NCBI RefSeq assembly: GCF_028282265.1
Contig: NZ_JANQIH010000101.1
Location: 1-49,690, forward strand
Reading direction: 5' to 3'
DNA from: Allomuricauda sp.
Lineage (GTDB): Bacteria > Bacteroidota > Bacteroidia > Flavobacteriales > Flavobacteriaceae
Length of the DNA stretch: 49,690 bases
In this document: positions 26,844-35,513 of the stretch, piece after piece
How positions within the stretch are numbered: the first letter of the stretch is position 1
Layout of the letters: each line of letters starts with the position of its first letter
Made by a program: the position numbers and the translations under genes
The notes under the pieces: model-generated
What the model was told of the DNA's origin: nothing
Databases searched by the model: none
The model's input: only the letters and a program-made list of their open reading frames with translations

Positions 26844-29800
26844 ATGAAACTAAAGCTTCTAATGTTGTTGATGTTTGGTGTGTCGTTTGCATCTTTGGCA
26901 CAGACCCAAGTTACAGGGGTAGTGGTAGATGAAACCAATGTACCATTACCATCAGCTACTGTACAAGAAAAAGGAACTTCCAACGGGGTCGTTACTGATT
27001 TTGATGGCAATTTTACCATTACGATATCACAAGAGGGTGCCACCTTAACGTTTTCCTATATCGGATTTGAGACTAAAGAAATTGTTTGGGATGGATCTAC
27101 AAATTTAACTGTACAATTATTCCCCTCATCTACCGGTTTGGACGAAGTTGTTGTAATAGGTTATGGGTCAGTTAAGAGGAGTGATTTGACTGGTGCTGTT
27201 GCTTCATTGAGCAATGAAACAGTTACAGAACAGCGTAAAACTGATATCGGACAGGCTATTCAAGGTAGAGTAGCCGGTGTCGATGTACGGACGTTAAATT
27301 CAAAACCAGGTGCGCCACTCTCCATTCAAATAAGGGGTAACACGGTCATTACCGCAAATCAAGGTAGTGAGCGGGATGGGGTCAGTGATGATATCACAAC
27401 GGACCCTGACCAACCTTTATATGTGGTCGACGGTGTGTTTTTTGACAATATAAATGTGTTAAACCCCGCGGATATAGAGCAAATAGACATCTTAAAAGAT
27501 GTTTCTGCAACGGCAATCTATGGTGCGCGTGGAGCTAACGGTGTGGTTATCATCACTACAAAGAATGGTATTGAAGGAGTAACAAGAATTACCTACGATG
27601 CAACCTTTGGTCTTCGTTCCGCAACCAATCTACCCGACTTCTTAAGTGGTGCTGAATATGTAGAATTTGTTGATGATGTGCTGCGTGCCAGAGAGTGGCA
27701 AGGCACTGATTTTAGCATAGATGCCTATAACAATGTTCTCATAGACCGCTCAACTGAATTTCAAAGTCCGGAAGAACTAGATAATGTTGCCAATGAAAAC
27801 TACACAGATTGGGCAGGTTTACTAAGGGAGACCGGAATTCAGACCAGTCATACCTTAGGGATGTCCGGTGGTAATAATGGTCTCGTTTACAACGCATCTT
27901 TGGGTTATTTAAAGGATGAAGGTATTATGGGTATTGAAGATTTTGAACGTTATAATATCTCATTGTCGGCTTCAAAAAAAATTGGTGATAAATTGACCTT
28001 GGGTGTTAAAACCTATCTGGCACTTTCTGAACGTGAGGCAGGTAGCCCCGAGCTTTTTCGTAGTTCGTTGCGTTTAGCTCCCACCGTTAGCCCTTTTGAT
28101 GCCAATGGAGAGTTGGTAATATTCCCTGATGTACAAGATTTACGATTCGCCAACCCTTTCTTTGAAGCTCAAGGGTCGTATACCGCAGAGACAAGGTCAC
28201 TTGATGTCATAGCAAATGTATTTTTAAATTACCGGCACAATGATTTTTTTAATTTTAAAACGCAATTTTCCCCAACAGTTACGTCTTCCCGATTTGGCGA
28301 GTACAGGGGATTGCTGACTAGAAGTTCACGCAACGACCCAACTAGGGTTAGGTCCTCTTATGATACGCGCCTAAGAACCTCATATACTTGGGATAACATC
28401 GCAGATTTCAATTTTAATATTACGGAAGGACACAACTTAAAAGCAACTTTAATTACCTCATTGTTTTTTGATAATACGGAGGGTAGTGATATTGAAGTCC
28501 GGAATTTTGATACCGATGCTTTTTCTTTCTTTAATACGGAAGGGGGTACCGATATTCGTTCTTTTGGTACTTTTCAAACGCAAGAGACCTTAGCTTCATT
28601 TGCCGCACGTTTGAACTACAATATTCAAGATAAATACCTATTTACTTTTACGGGAAGGTATGATGGATCTTCAAAATTAGCTGCAGGCAATCAATGGGAT
28701 TTCTTTCCTTCTGCGGCTTTTGCCTGGAGAGCGAGCCAAGAAGACTTTCTTAAAGAAACTAATTGGTTGAATAATTTAAAGTTTCGGGTAAGTTATGGGG
28801 AATCAGGTAATGATAATGTAGTTGATCCCTTTGGTTCCTTTGCGTTTTTAAACCAAACGAGTTTTTTATTCGGAAGTGATTTGGCCACCGGGCAATTTGT
28901 AGAAACATTGCCAAACTCAGAATTGACCTGGGAGGTTTCCAGGGAATTGAATCTAGGGGTGGACTTAGCCATACTAAACAATAGAATAAACCTTTCTTTT
29001 GAGTACTACAATAAAACTACCGATGGTAGTATTTTGGCTCGAGCTTTATCTTCTGTCTCGGGTTTTGGAGATGGCGGTTTACCAACTACCGTAGGAAATT
29101 TTGGTTCGGTACGTAATAAAGGTGTAGAATTAACTTTAAATACAGTAAATCTACGTACGGATAATTTTTCATGGAGAACAAGTTTTAATTTCTCTACCAA
29201 CGATAATGAGATTTTAGAGCTTTTTGGTGATACAGATCAAATACCCATAAGTACGGATAACCGTTTTAATGGGGTATTGCAGGTAGGCGCTCCCATTGAC
29301 GCCGTATGGAGTTATGAGGTAGATGGTATCTATGGCACCGATGACCTTGAAGAAGCACAATCATTTGGCTTTTTGCCAGGACAATACCGATTTGTGGACC
29401 AAAATGATGATGGTGCCATAACTCAAGAGGATAGAGTAGTTTTAGGCTCCCAATCACCCGATTGGATTGCGGGTATGACCAATACTTTTAACTATAAGAA
29501 CCTTGAACTTAATGTTCAGATAAATACGAGACAAGGTACTTTTGGACATTCAGAGTTTCTTCAGAACTTCTCGACCTTCCAAGGCGATAGGGCGGTATTT
29601 AATAGTTTAGATCAGGATTATTGGACACCTCTCAACCAAGATGCTAAGTTCCCGTCTCCAGAATATGGTGAAGATGCTAGTTTCTCATGGTTCAATACCA
29701 GTTTTGACTTTGTGCGGATTGGTAATATTGGGTTAGGTTATACATTCCCGCGAACGATATTGGACAAATTCGGAATGTCTAATTTTAGATTGTCACTTGA

Positions 29801-29924
29801 TGTTCAAAACCCATTCACGTTCACAGATTTCGCAGGGCCAGATCCAGAGACGGGACTAAATAACTCCTTTGGTCAGACCTATGCCATAAAAACCTTCTTG
29901 TTTGGTTTAAAAGTAGCCTATTAA
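26844..29924 (+). CDS. susC: SusC/RagA-type TonB-dependent receptor
   Basis: The full-length 1026-residue receptor has a Sec signal (to SLAQ, about residue 20), a carboxypeptidase-like domain (TGVVVDETNVPLPSATV, VTDFDGNFTI), then LDEVVVIGYGSVKRSDLTGAVASLS, the plug with VDGVFFDNINVLNPADIEQIDILKD and a barrel ending FLFGLKVAY. It is the outer-membrane pore for the PUL's oligosaccharide. The 251-bp gap to the divergent DUF1080 gene holds no clear TAnnTTTG promoter, which fits control by an activator such as the downstream hybrid regulator. It is 18 bp from susD. Confidence 0.95.
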   Translation: MKLKLLMLLMFGVSFASLAQTQVTGVVVDETNVPLPSATVQEKGTSNGVVTDFDGNFTITISQEGATLTFSYIGFETKEIVWDGSTNLTVQLFPSSTGLDEVVVIGYGSVKRSDLTGAVASLSNETVTEQRKTDIGQAIQGRVAGVDVRTLNSKPGAPLSIQIRGNTVITANQGSERDGVSDDITTDPDQPLYVVDGVFFDNINVLNPADIEQIDILKDVSATAIYGARGANGVVIITTKNGIEGVTRITYDATFGLRSATNLPDFLSGAEYVEFVDDVLRAREWQGTDFSIDAYNNVLIDRSTEFQSPEELDNVANENYTDWAGLLRETGIQTSHTLGMSGGNNGLVYNASLGYLKDEGIMGIEDFERYNISLSASKKIGDKLTLGVKTYLALSEREAGSPELFRSSLRLAPTVSPFDANGELVIFPDVQDLRFANPFFEAQGSYTAETRSLDVIANVFLNYRHNDFFNFKTQFSPTVTSSRFGEYRGLLTRSSRNDPTRVRSSYDTRLRTSYTWDNIADFNFNITEGHNLKATLITSLFFDNTEGSDIEVRNFDTDAFSFFNTEGGTDIRSFGTFQTQETLASFAARLNYNIQDKYLFTFTGRYDGSSKLAAGNQWDFFPSAAFAWRASQEDFLKETNWLNNLKFRVSYGESGNDNVVDPFGSFAFLNQTSFLFGSDLATGQFVETLPNSELTWEVSRELNLGVDLAILNNRINLSFEYYNKTTDGSILARALSSVSGFGDGGLPTTVGNFGSVRNKGVELTLNTVNLRTDNFSWRTSFNFSTNDNEILELFGDTDQIPISTDNRFNGVLQVGAPIDAVWSYEVDGIYGTDDLEEAQSFGFLPGQYRFVDQNDDGAITQEDRVVLGSQSPDWIAGMTNTFNYKNLELNVQINTRQGTFGHSEFLQNFSTFQGDRAVFNSLDQDYWTPLNQDAKFPSPEYGEDASFSWFNTSFDFVRIGNIGLGYTFPRTILDKFGMSNFRLSLDVQNPFTFTDFAGPDPETGLNNSFGQTYAIKTFLFGLKVAY

Positions 29925-29942
29925 CAATAAAAAACATTAAAA

Positions 29943-31616
29943 ATGAAACGAATGAGAAAATTCAAATATTTCGGTTTCGCACTAATAGGTATGATTGCTT
30001 TTAGTGCCTGTGATGACTTTTTGGAGGAAGATCCAAAATCTGATATAACGGCAGAAAACTTTATTAATGAGGAAAATGCCGATCAACTGGTCGTCGGTAT
30101 TTATAGTGAGCTGCGCGATGTTTACCGTGATTATACTTTTAAATTTTTTGGAACGGATATATTCGCCGCTAGGTCGGAGAACTTTGCCTTTAACCCTGAA
30201 AACGATTATTTTAATCTAAATGAAAATGATGGATTTACGGTCTGGGCGAGTAACTATCGTGTAATAGGTAGGGCCAATCTAGCCATTAATCGGTTTTTAA
30301 ATGAGATTGACTTCAGTGAATCCAATATTTCCGCAAGGGATTTGGGTGTTGCACAAGCACAAGCACTTAGGGCGCTTGCCTATTTTAACTTGGTGCAGCA
30401 GTACGGGGGTGTCCCAATTGAACTTGAAGAACAGACTACTATAAGAAATGATTACACCCGTGCTACGGAAGCAGAAGTCTATCTACAGATTATCGCAGAT
30501 TTAGAGGCGGCCATACCAGTTTTGGAAGAATCACCAGATCCAGGGCGTTTTTCATCACGAGCTGCACAACATTTACTGTCCGAAGTTTATATTACCAGAG
30601 GTTATAGCTCTTTCGCCGAAGCAAATGATTTTCAGACAGCAGCTGGTTTAGCAGAAGCTGCAATTGGTTCCTACGATATCAGGAGTCAATCGTATGCTGA
30701 AGTTTTCGATGTTGCCAACCAAATCAATGATGAGATTCTTTTTGCGGTACAATGGGGTACCGAAGGTCTTGCAGATGATTTGAATAACAATAAACATTCC
30801 ATCTTCATGAGCCAGGTATTTCAATATCCAGGCATCAGTAGATCAGGAAACATTTATGGAGTAAGTGGTTTTGGCGCACAGCCAACGAACTTCTTCTACT
30901 CTTTATTTGCCGATAATGATTCTCGAGAAGACCCAACAATACATCGGGTACTTTTTGCGGATGAGGAAACAACCTTTGATCCAGATGGAGACGGCCCCAT
31001 ACCTAGTGATTTAATATTGCCCGGGGATACCGTCGTGTTTTTCCCTAAAAATGCATTGGATGCAGCAGATTTGGAAGACAGGTTAAACCGATATTATGTA
31101 TACCAGCCAGATCAATATGAATTTGGTGTTCCAGATAATGTACCGGGTGTGACCTACCAATATTCATCAAACATTTTACGCAATAATTTTCCAATTTTTG
31201 AAAAATTTGATGATACTGTTTTTGATGAGATAGTAGGTGGTGCACGTGATACATTCGTTTTTAGAGTGGCGGGCACACATCTTTTGGCGGCAGAGGCACA
31301 CCTAGGTGCCGGTAATACAGGACAAGCACTTTTCCATATAAACAGGGTAAGAGAGCGTGCAACTGGTGTTGCTGATGAATTGACTACTGTAGACATTGAT
31401 GAGATTCTTGATGAACGTGCCCGAGAACTAGCAGGGGAAACCAACCGTTGGGCCGTTTTAAAACGTACCGGCAAGCTGGAAGAACGCATCAACCTCTATA
31501 ATCCTCAGGTGATAGATCACGGCGCGTTTGATTCAAGTATTCATTTACTAAGGCCTATTCCTGGTGTGGAAATTCAGCTTTCAAGTGGAACTTTGTTGCA
31601 AAATCCTGGTTATTAG
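29943..31616 (+). CDS. susD: SusD/RagB-type surface glycan-binding lipoprotein
   Basis: The 557-residue protein has a lipoprotein signal (lipobox FSAC) followed at once by DDFLEEDPKSDITAENF, the usual SusD start. TPR-like helices (AQALRALAYFNLVQQYGGVP, AAQHLLSEVYITRGY) and the C-terminal RARELAGETNRWAVLKRTGKLEER are diagnostic. It caps the SusC pore and binds the ligand. A terminator-like hairpin lies 45 bp after the stop, so susCD may be made in excess over the enzymes. Confidence 0.95.
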   Translation: MKRMRKFKYFGFALIGMIAFSACDDFLEEDPKSDITAENFINEENADQLVVGIYSELRDVYRDYTFKFFGTDIFAARSENFAFNPENDYFNLNENDGFTVWASNYRVIGRANLAINRFLNEIDFSESNISARDLGVAQAQALRALAYFNLVQQYGGVPIELEEQTTIRNDYTRATEAEVYLQIIADLEAAIPVLEESPDPGRFSSRAAQHLLSEVYITRGYSSFAEANDFQTAAGLAEAAIGSYDIRSQSYAEVFDVANQINDEILFAVQWGTEGLADDLNNNKHSIFMSQVFQYPGISRSGNIYGVSGFGAQPTNFFYSLFADNDSREDPTIHRVLFADEETTFDPDGDGPIPSDLILPGDTVVFFPKNALDAADLEDRLNRYYVYQPDQYEFGVPDNVPGVTYQYSSNILRNNFPIFEKFDDTVFDEIVGGARDTFVFRVAGTHLLAAEAHLGAGNTGQALFHINRVRERATGVADELTTVDIDEILDERARELAGETNRWAVLKRTGKLEERINLYNPQVIDHGAFDSSIHLLRPIPGVEIQLSSGTLLQNPGY

Positions 31617-31661
31617 CATTTTAAAAATATCATTTGAGTTAGTTTAGTTTAATTTCAAGTA

Positions 31662-31688
31662 ATGGGCAGGTATAAATCGCCTGCTCAT
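31662..31688 (+). terminator. Hairpin with T-tract after susD (terminator or attenuator)
   Basis: ATGGGCAGG (31662-31670) pairs with CCTGCTCAT (31680-31688) with one G-T wobble across a 9-base loop, and is followed by TTTT-A-TTT. It is the textbook shape of a Rho-independent terminator on the plus strand. The next gene starts 55 bp downstream in the same direction, so it is more likely to be a partial terminator than an operon end. Confidence 0.6.
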
Positions 31689-31742
31689 TTTTATTTCATG
31701 GCCAAAGAGCATTTTTGAGTGGTTAATACTTAATTTGATGTA

Positions 31743-33824
31743 GTGCATTTAAGAAATTTCCTATTGTCTTTTTTATTTTTTCTTATGTTTTGGGCATGTA
31801 AAGAGCAAATACAAGAAGAAGCAAAAAACCAAAATGGGCTTGTAGGGTTCATTGATCCCTTTATTTCTACTGCAGATGACCATGGGCAAACCGATCCAGC
31901 TGCGGCGATTCCCTTTGGAATGGTGAAACCTGCACCGGACACCTATCCTTTGGCACATTCCGGTTATGATTATAGTTCTGATGAAATCCTAGGGTTTTCA
32001 AACACAAGATTTTCTGGGGTAGGCTGTAGAGGTACAGGTGGCAATATCAGAATACTTCCTTTGGTTTTGGATAACCTGGATACAATCCCAAAGACCATAA
32101 AAATGGAAAAAACCAGTGAAATTGCACAAGCTGGTTATTATAAAGTTGCCCTACAAAATGGGGTTACTTGCCAATTGACAGCAACCAGACAGGTTAGCTA
32201 TCATAAATATACTTTCCCAAAAACTATGAATGCAGGTTTAAAGATTGATCTTGCAAGCTCTTTTTCTGCATTCAATTACGAAAAGCATACTGTTTTGCCC
32301 AATGGCATGATAACTGGCGAAATTGCAGCAGCTACCGTTTGTAATGAGGGGAATTACACTTTTTTTTATGCGCTATCAATAGATAAGGATAAAGTTAAAA
32401 TCGATGAGAACGGTTCGGTTTTGATATATTCTTTTTCCACCTCTTCCAATGAAGAAATTTTGGTACACTGTTCGCTATCAACTGTAAGTGTTGACCATGC
32501 GATGAATAATTTAAAAAATGCCCAAGCGCATTCTTTTGAAAACATCGTTGAGCTGGCTAAAACCGATTGGGAAAACCACATGCAAAAGGTTGTTGTTGAA
32601 ACTGATGATTTATCAAAAAAACGTTTGTTCTACACCCATTTGTACCATACCCTGCAAACTCCCTTTATCATTGACGAACCCAATAATATCTATAGGGGCA
32701 GTGATGGTAAACTGTACAAAACCGATAACAGAAATTATTACCATGGCTGGTCGATCTGGGACACCTTTAGAACCAAGATGCCGCTTTTTTCTTTACTATA
32801 TCCCAATAAGTTCAAAGACATAACGGTTTCCTTAAAAGCATTGTACAAACAAGGCAAGGTGGACTGGGCGACCGAAACAGAGCCGTTTTTAACGGTTCGA
32901 ACGGAACACGCCATAATCGTGTTGCTCGATGCACATAGAAAAGGGCTATTGCCATTTTCACTTTTGGATGTTTATGAAGAGCTAAAACAAGAAGCATTAG
33001 GCTACAGCTATAGATCTCCAGATCAGATTCTTGAATCTAGTTACGATAGTTGGGCATTGGCACAAATAGCCTCGGAATTAGGGTTTGACGATGATACCAA
33101 TACCTATCTGAACAAGGCAATGGATTACAAGTCTATTTGGCGTGAAAAGTTCAAAACAATGGATGAGAAGTCAGACATCATGCATGGTGACGGACTCTAC
33201 GAAGGTACTTTGTGGCAGTACCGTTGGTTGGTCCCCTTTGACATCAATGGCATTCAGAAAATGATGGGTGGCAAAAAAGAATTTGAAAACCAATTGGATC
33301 GGTTTTTTGAAGAAGAATTGTTCAATATTGGAAATCAGCCAGATATACAGGTTCCGTATTTGTACGCTTATACCGAGTCGCCTTGGAAAACCCAAAAATT
33401 AGTGCACACCCTTTTGAACGAAGAAACCAATAATTGGTATGGCACCCATGAAAAATGGAGCACCCCGATAACACGAAAAATCTTCAAAGATGACCCTGAG
33501 GGCTTTGTCAAAGAAATGGACGATGATGCAGGTACCATGTCTTCTTGGTACATATGGTCAACTTTGGGGCTTTATCCGATCTTTCCTGGTAGTACGGAAA
33601 TGGCATTGACCACGCCACAGTTTAAGAAGATAACCATTGAAACAACAGAAAAGCCCTTGCAGATCATCGCAAAGGAACTTTCGGAAGAAAATATTTTTAT
33701 TCAAAAGGTATTTTGGAACGGAGCAGAAATCAACACAAGTATCATTGATTTTAACTCCGTGGCAAAAGGGGGTACTTTAATCTTTGAATTAGGAAATACA
33801 CCCAATAAAAACTGGGGGAATTAA
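31743..33824 (+). CDS. GH92 alpha-mannosidase lipoprotein
   Basis: The 693-residue protein starts at GTG because a stop lies three codons upstream and the lipoprotein signal (lipobox MFWAC) needs that residue. GH92 landmarks are VGFIDPFISTADDHGQTDPAAAIPFGMVKPAPDT (N-terminal domain), YHGWSIWDTFRTKMPLFSLLYP, and the acidic loop MDDDAGTMSSWYIWSTLGLYPIFPGS with the catalytic base region. GH92 enzymes are calcium-dependent exo-acting alpha-mannosidases that act on N-glycans, GPI glycans or yeast mannan. It is the first of two in this PUL. The linkage cannot be read from sequence. Confidence 0.9.
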   Translation: MHLRNFLLSFLFFLMFWACKEQIQEEAKNQNGLVGFIDPFISTADDHGQTDPAAAIPFGMVKPAPDTYPLAHSGYDYSSDEILGFSNTRFSGVGCRGTGGNIRILPLVLDNLDTIPKTIKMEKTSEIAQAGYYKVALQNGVTCQLTATRQVSYHKYTFPKTMNAGLKIDLASSFSAFNYEKHTVLPNGMITGEIAAATVCNEGNYTFFYALSIDKDKVKIDENGSVLIYSFSTSSNEEILVHCSLSTVSVDHAMNNLKNAQAHSFENIVELAKTDWENHMQKVVVETDDLSKKRLFYTHLYHTLQTPFIIDEPNNIYRGSDGKLYKTDNRNYYHGWSIWDTFRTKMPLFSLLYPNKFKDITVSLKALYKQGKVDWATETEPFLTVRTEHAIIVLLDAHRKGLLPFSLLDVYEELKQEALGYSYRSPDQILESSYDSWALAQIASELGFDDDTNTYLNKAMDYKSIWREKFKTMDEKSDIMHGDGLYEGTLWQYRWLVPFDINGIQKMMGGKKEFENQLDRFFEEELFNIGNQPDIQVPYLYAYTESPWKTQKLVHTLLNEETNNWYGTHEKWSTPITRKIFKDDPEGFVKEMDDDAGTMSSWYIWSTLGLYPIFPGSTEMALTTPQFKKITIETTEKPLQIIAKELSEENIFIQKVFWNGAEINTSIIDFNSVAKGGTLIFELGNTPNKNWGN

Positions 33825-33833
33825 ATGTAAACT

Positions 33834-35456
33834 ATGATTCTTAAAACAACATATCTTAAGCACTTGGTTTTTATAGTAATGGTAAATGCGCTTCTTTTTT
33901 CATGCAAAGAACCTTCCAAGCCGCAATTGATCAATACACAAGTTACCTTAGAATACGAGAAAAAGACCAGTGATACCGAATACCTTGTTTCTGACCACGG
34001 TATTCGGGCTGATGGTATGACCATAAACACTGAAAAGCTCCAAAACCTTATAGATACCATTAATAACAATGGCGGGGGCACTTTGGTTTTTCCAAAAGGG
34101 AACTATTTAACAGGTAGCTTACAGATGAGATCCAATGTGAGCCTTTACTTAAAAAAAGATGCCGTGTTATTGGGCAGTTCAGATCCGTTGCATTACAAGA
34201 CTATTGCCATGGAGGGCAAACCGGAGACGCCAAAAAAAGATGACAACTCGCAAATGGCACTATTGGTGGCCTATAAGGCAGATAACTTTAAAATATACGG
34301 GCAGGGCAAAATTGATGGACAGGGCAGGGCTTTGGCCCTTGCTATAGATAGTCTTCACCATGCGGGGATTAAAATAGACCCAAAGTATAATTATAGGCGA
34401 ATGCGTCCAAATGAGACCGCACGACCTAAACTCTTTCGTTTTTCCACATGTAAAAATGTAGCGGTTTTAGATTTGAATTTACACAATGGTTCTTGTTGGG
34501 GCCTGTCTTTTGAACTCTGTGAGCAGTTAAGGTTAGATAACTTAAAAATTGTGAACCGTGCATATTGGAACAATGATGGTATTGATATAACTGACTGTAA
34601 AAATGTTCAGGTGACCAATTGTGATGTTGACTCTGCTGATGATGGTATATGTCTAAAATCGTATTACCCTACACGTTACAATGACAGCATCTATATTGCC
34701 AACTGTACCATAAGAAGCAGTGCCAGCGCAATAAAGTTTGGTACGGCATCTTATGGCGGGTTTAAAAATGTGACGATTGAAAACGTTGAAGTATTCGACA
34801 CGTTTCGTTCGGCAATAGCCATTGAAAGCGTTGACGGTGGCGCTATTGAAAACATAAGGGTTTCCAACATTACAGCCAAAAATACCGGGAATGCCATTTT
34901 TATACGATTGGGCCATAGAAGCGGTGAAAAACCCGGTACCATAAAAAATGTTTTGATACAAGATATGAAAGTACAAGTGCCCTTTGGGCGCCCTGATATT
35001 GATTACGACCTGAGAGGTCCCGAGGTCGACTTCTTTCACAACCCATTTCCTTCATCAATAACAGGTATCCCAGAAGCAAAAGTTGAAGATATTACTATTG
35101 AGAACATTGAAATAAGCTACCCGGGGCGAGCTACAAAAGGCATGGCTTATGTTCCCCTTAGCCGTTTGGACCAAGTATCGAACAAGATTAAAGATTATCC
35201 AGAATTTTCGATGTTCGGTGAGTTACCGGCATGGGCCTTTTATGTGCGTCATGCCAAGGATATAAATTTCAAAAATATCCAATTAACACTTGAAGACAAC
35301 GACTTTCGGCCGGCCTTTGTCTTGGATGGGACTGAACAGGTTTTTATGCGTGATATTACCTTTCCTGATATGAAACACAAACAAATAGCGGTAAAAGATT
35401 CAGAAAATTTGAAGTTGGACGCGGGTTTAGAAGATCAAAAAATAGAAGTTGAGTAG
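33834..35456 (+). CDS. GH28-family glycosidase lipoprotein
   Basis: The 540-residue right-handed beta-helix protein has a lipoprotein signal (lipobox LFSC). GH28 motifs are NNDGID (about 242-247) and ADDGIC (265-270), which give the three catalytic Asp residues. The third motif, normally GHG, reads SSASAIKFGT and lacks the His, as in divergent exo-acting members from Bacteroidota. GH28 usually splits alpha-galacturonides. With no pectin enzymes around it, this one may act on another alpha-linked uronic acid. It lies 9 bp after the first GH92 and 57 bp before the second. Confidence 0.85.
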   Translation: MILKTTYLKHLVFIVMVNALLFSCKEPSKPQLINTQVTLEYEKKTSDTEYLVSDHGIRADGMTINTEKLQNLIDTINNNGGGTLVFPKGNYLTGSLQMRSNVSLYLKKDAVLLGSSDPLHYKTIAMEGKPETPKKDDNSQMALLVAYKADNFKIYGQGKIDGQGRALALAIDSLHHAGIKIDPKYNYRRMRPNETARPKLFRFSTCKNVAVLDLNLHNGSCWGLSFELCEQLRLDNLKIVNRAYWNNDGIDITDCKNVQVTNCDVDSADDGICLKSYYPTRYNDSIYIANCTIRSSASAIKFGTASYGGFKNVTIENVEVFDTFRSAIAIESVDGGAIENIRVSNITAKNTGNAIFIRLGHRSGEKPGTIKNVLIQDMKVQVPFGRPDIDYDLRGPEVDFFHNPFPSSITGIPEAKVEDITIENIEISYPGRATKGMAYVPLSRLDQVSNKIKDYPEFSMFGELPAWAFYVRHAKDINFKNIQLTLEDNDFRPAFVLDGTEQVFMRDITFPDMKHKQIAVKDSENLKLDAGLEDQKIEVE

Positions 35457-35513
35457 AGGCAGATTATGAGTATTTACATTGATATAGATAACAAAAAATC
35501 ACCTGAACGTATT

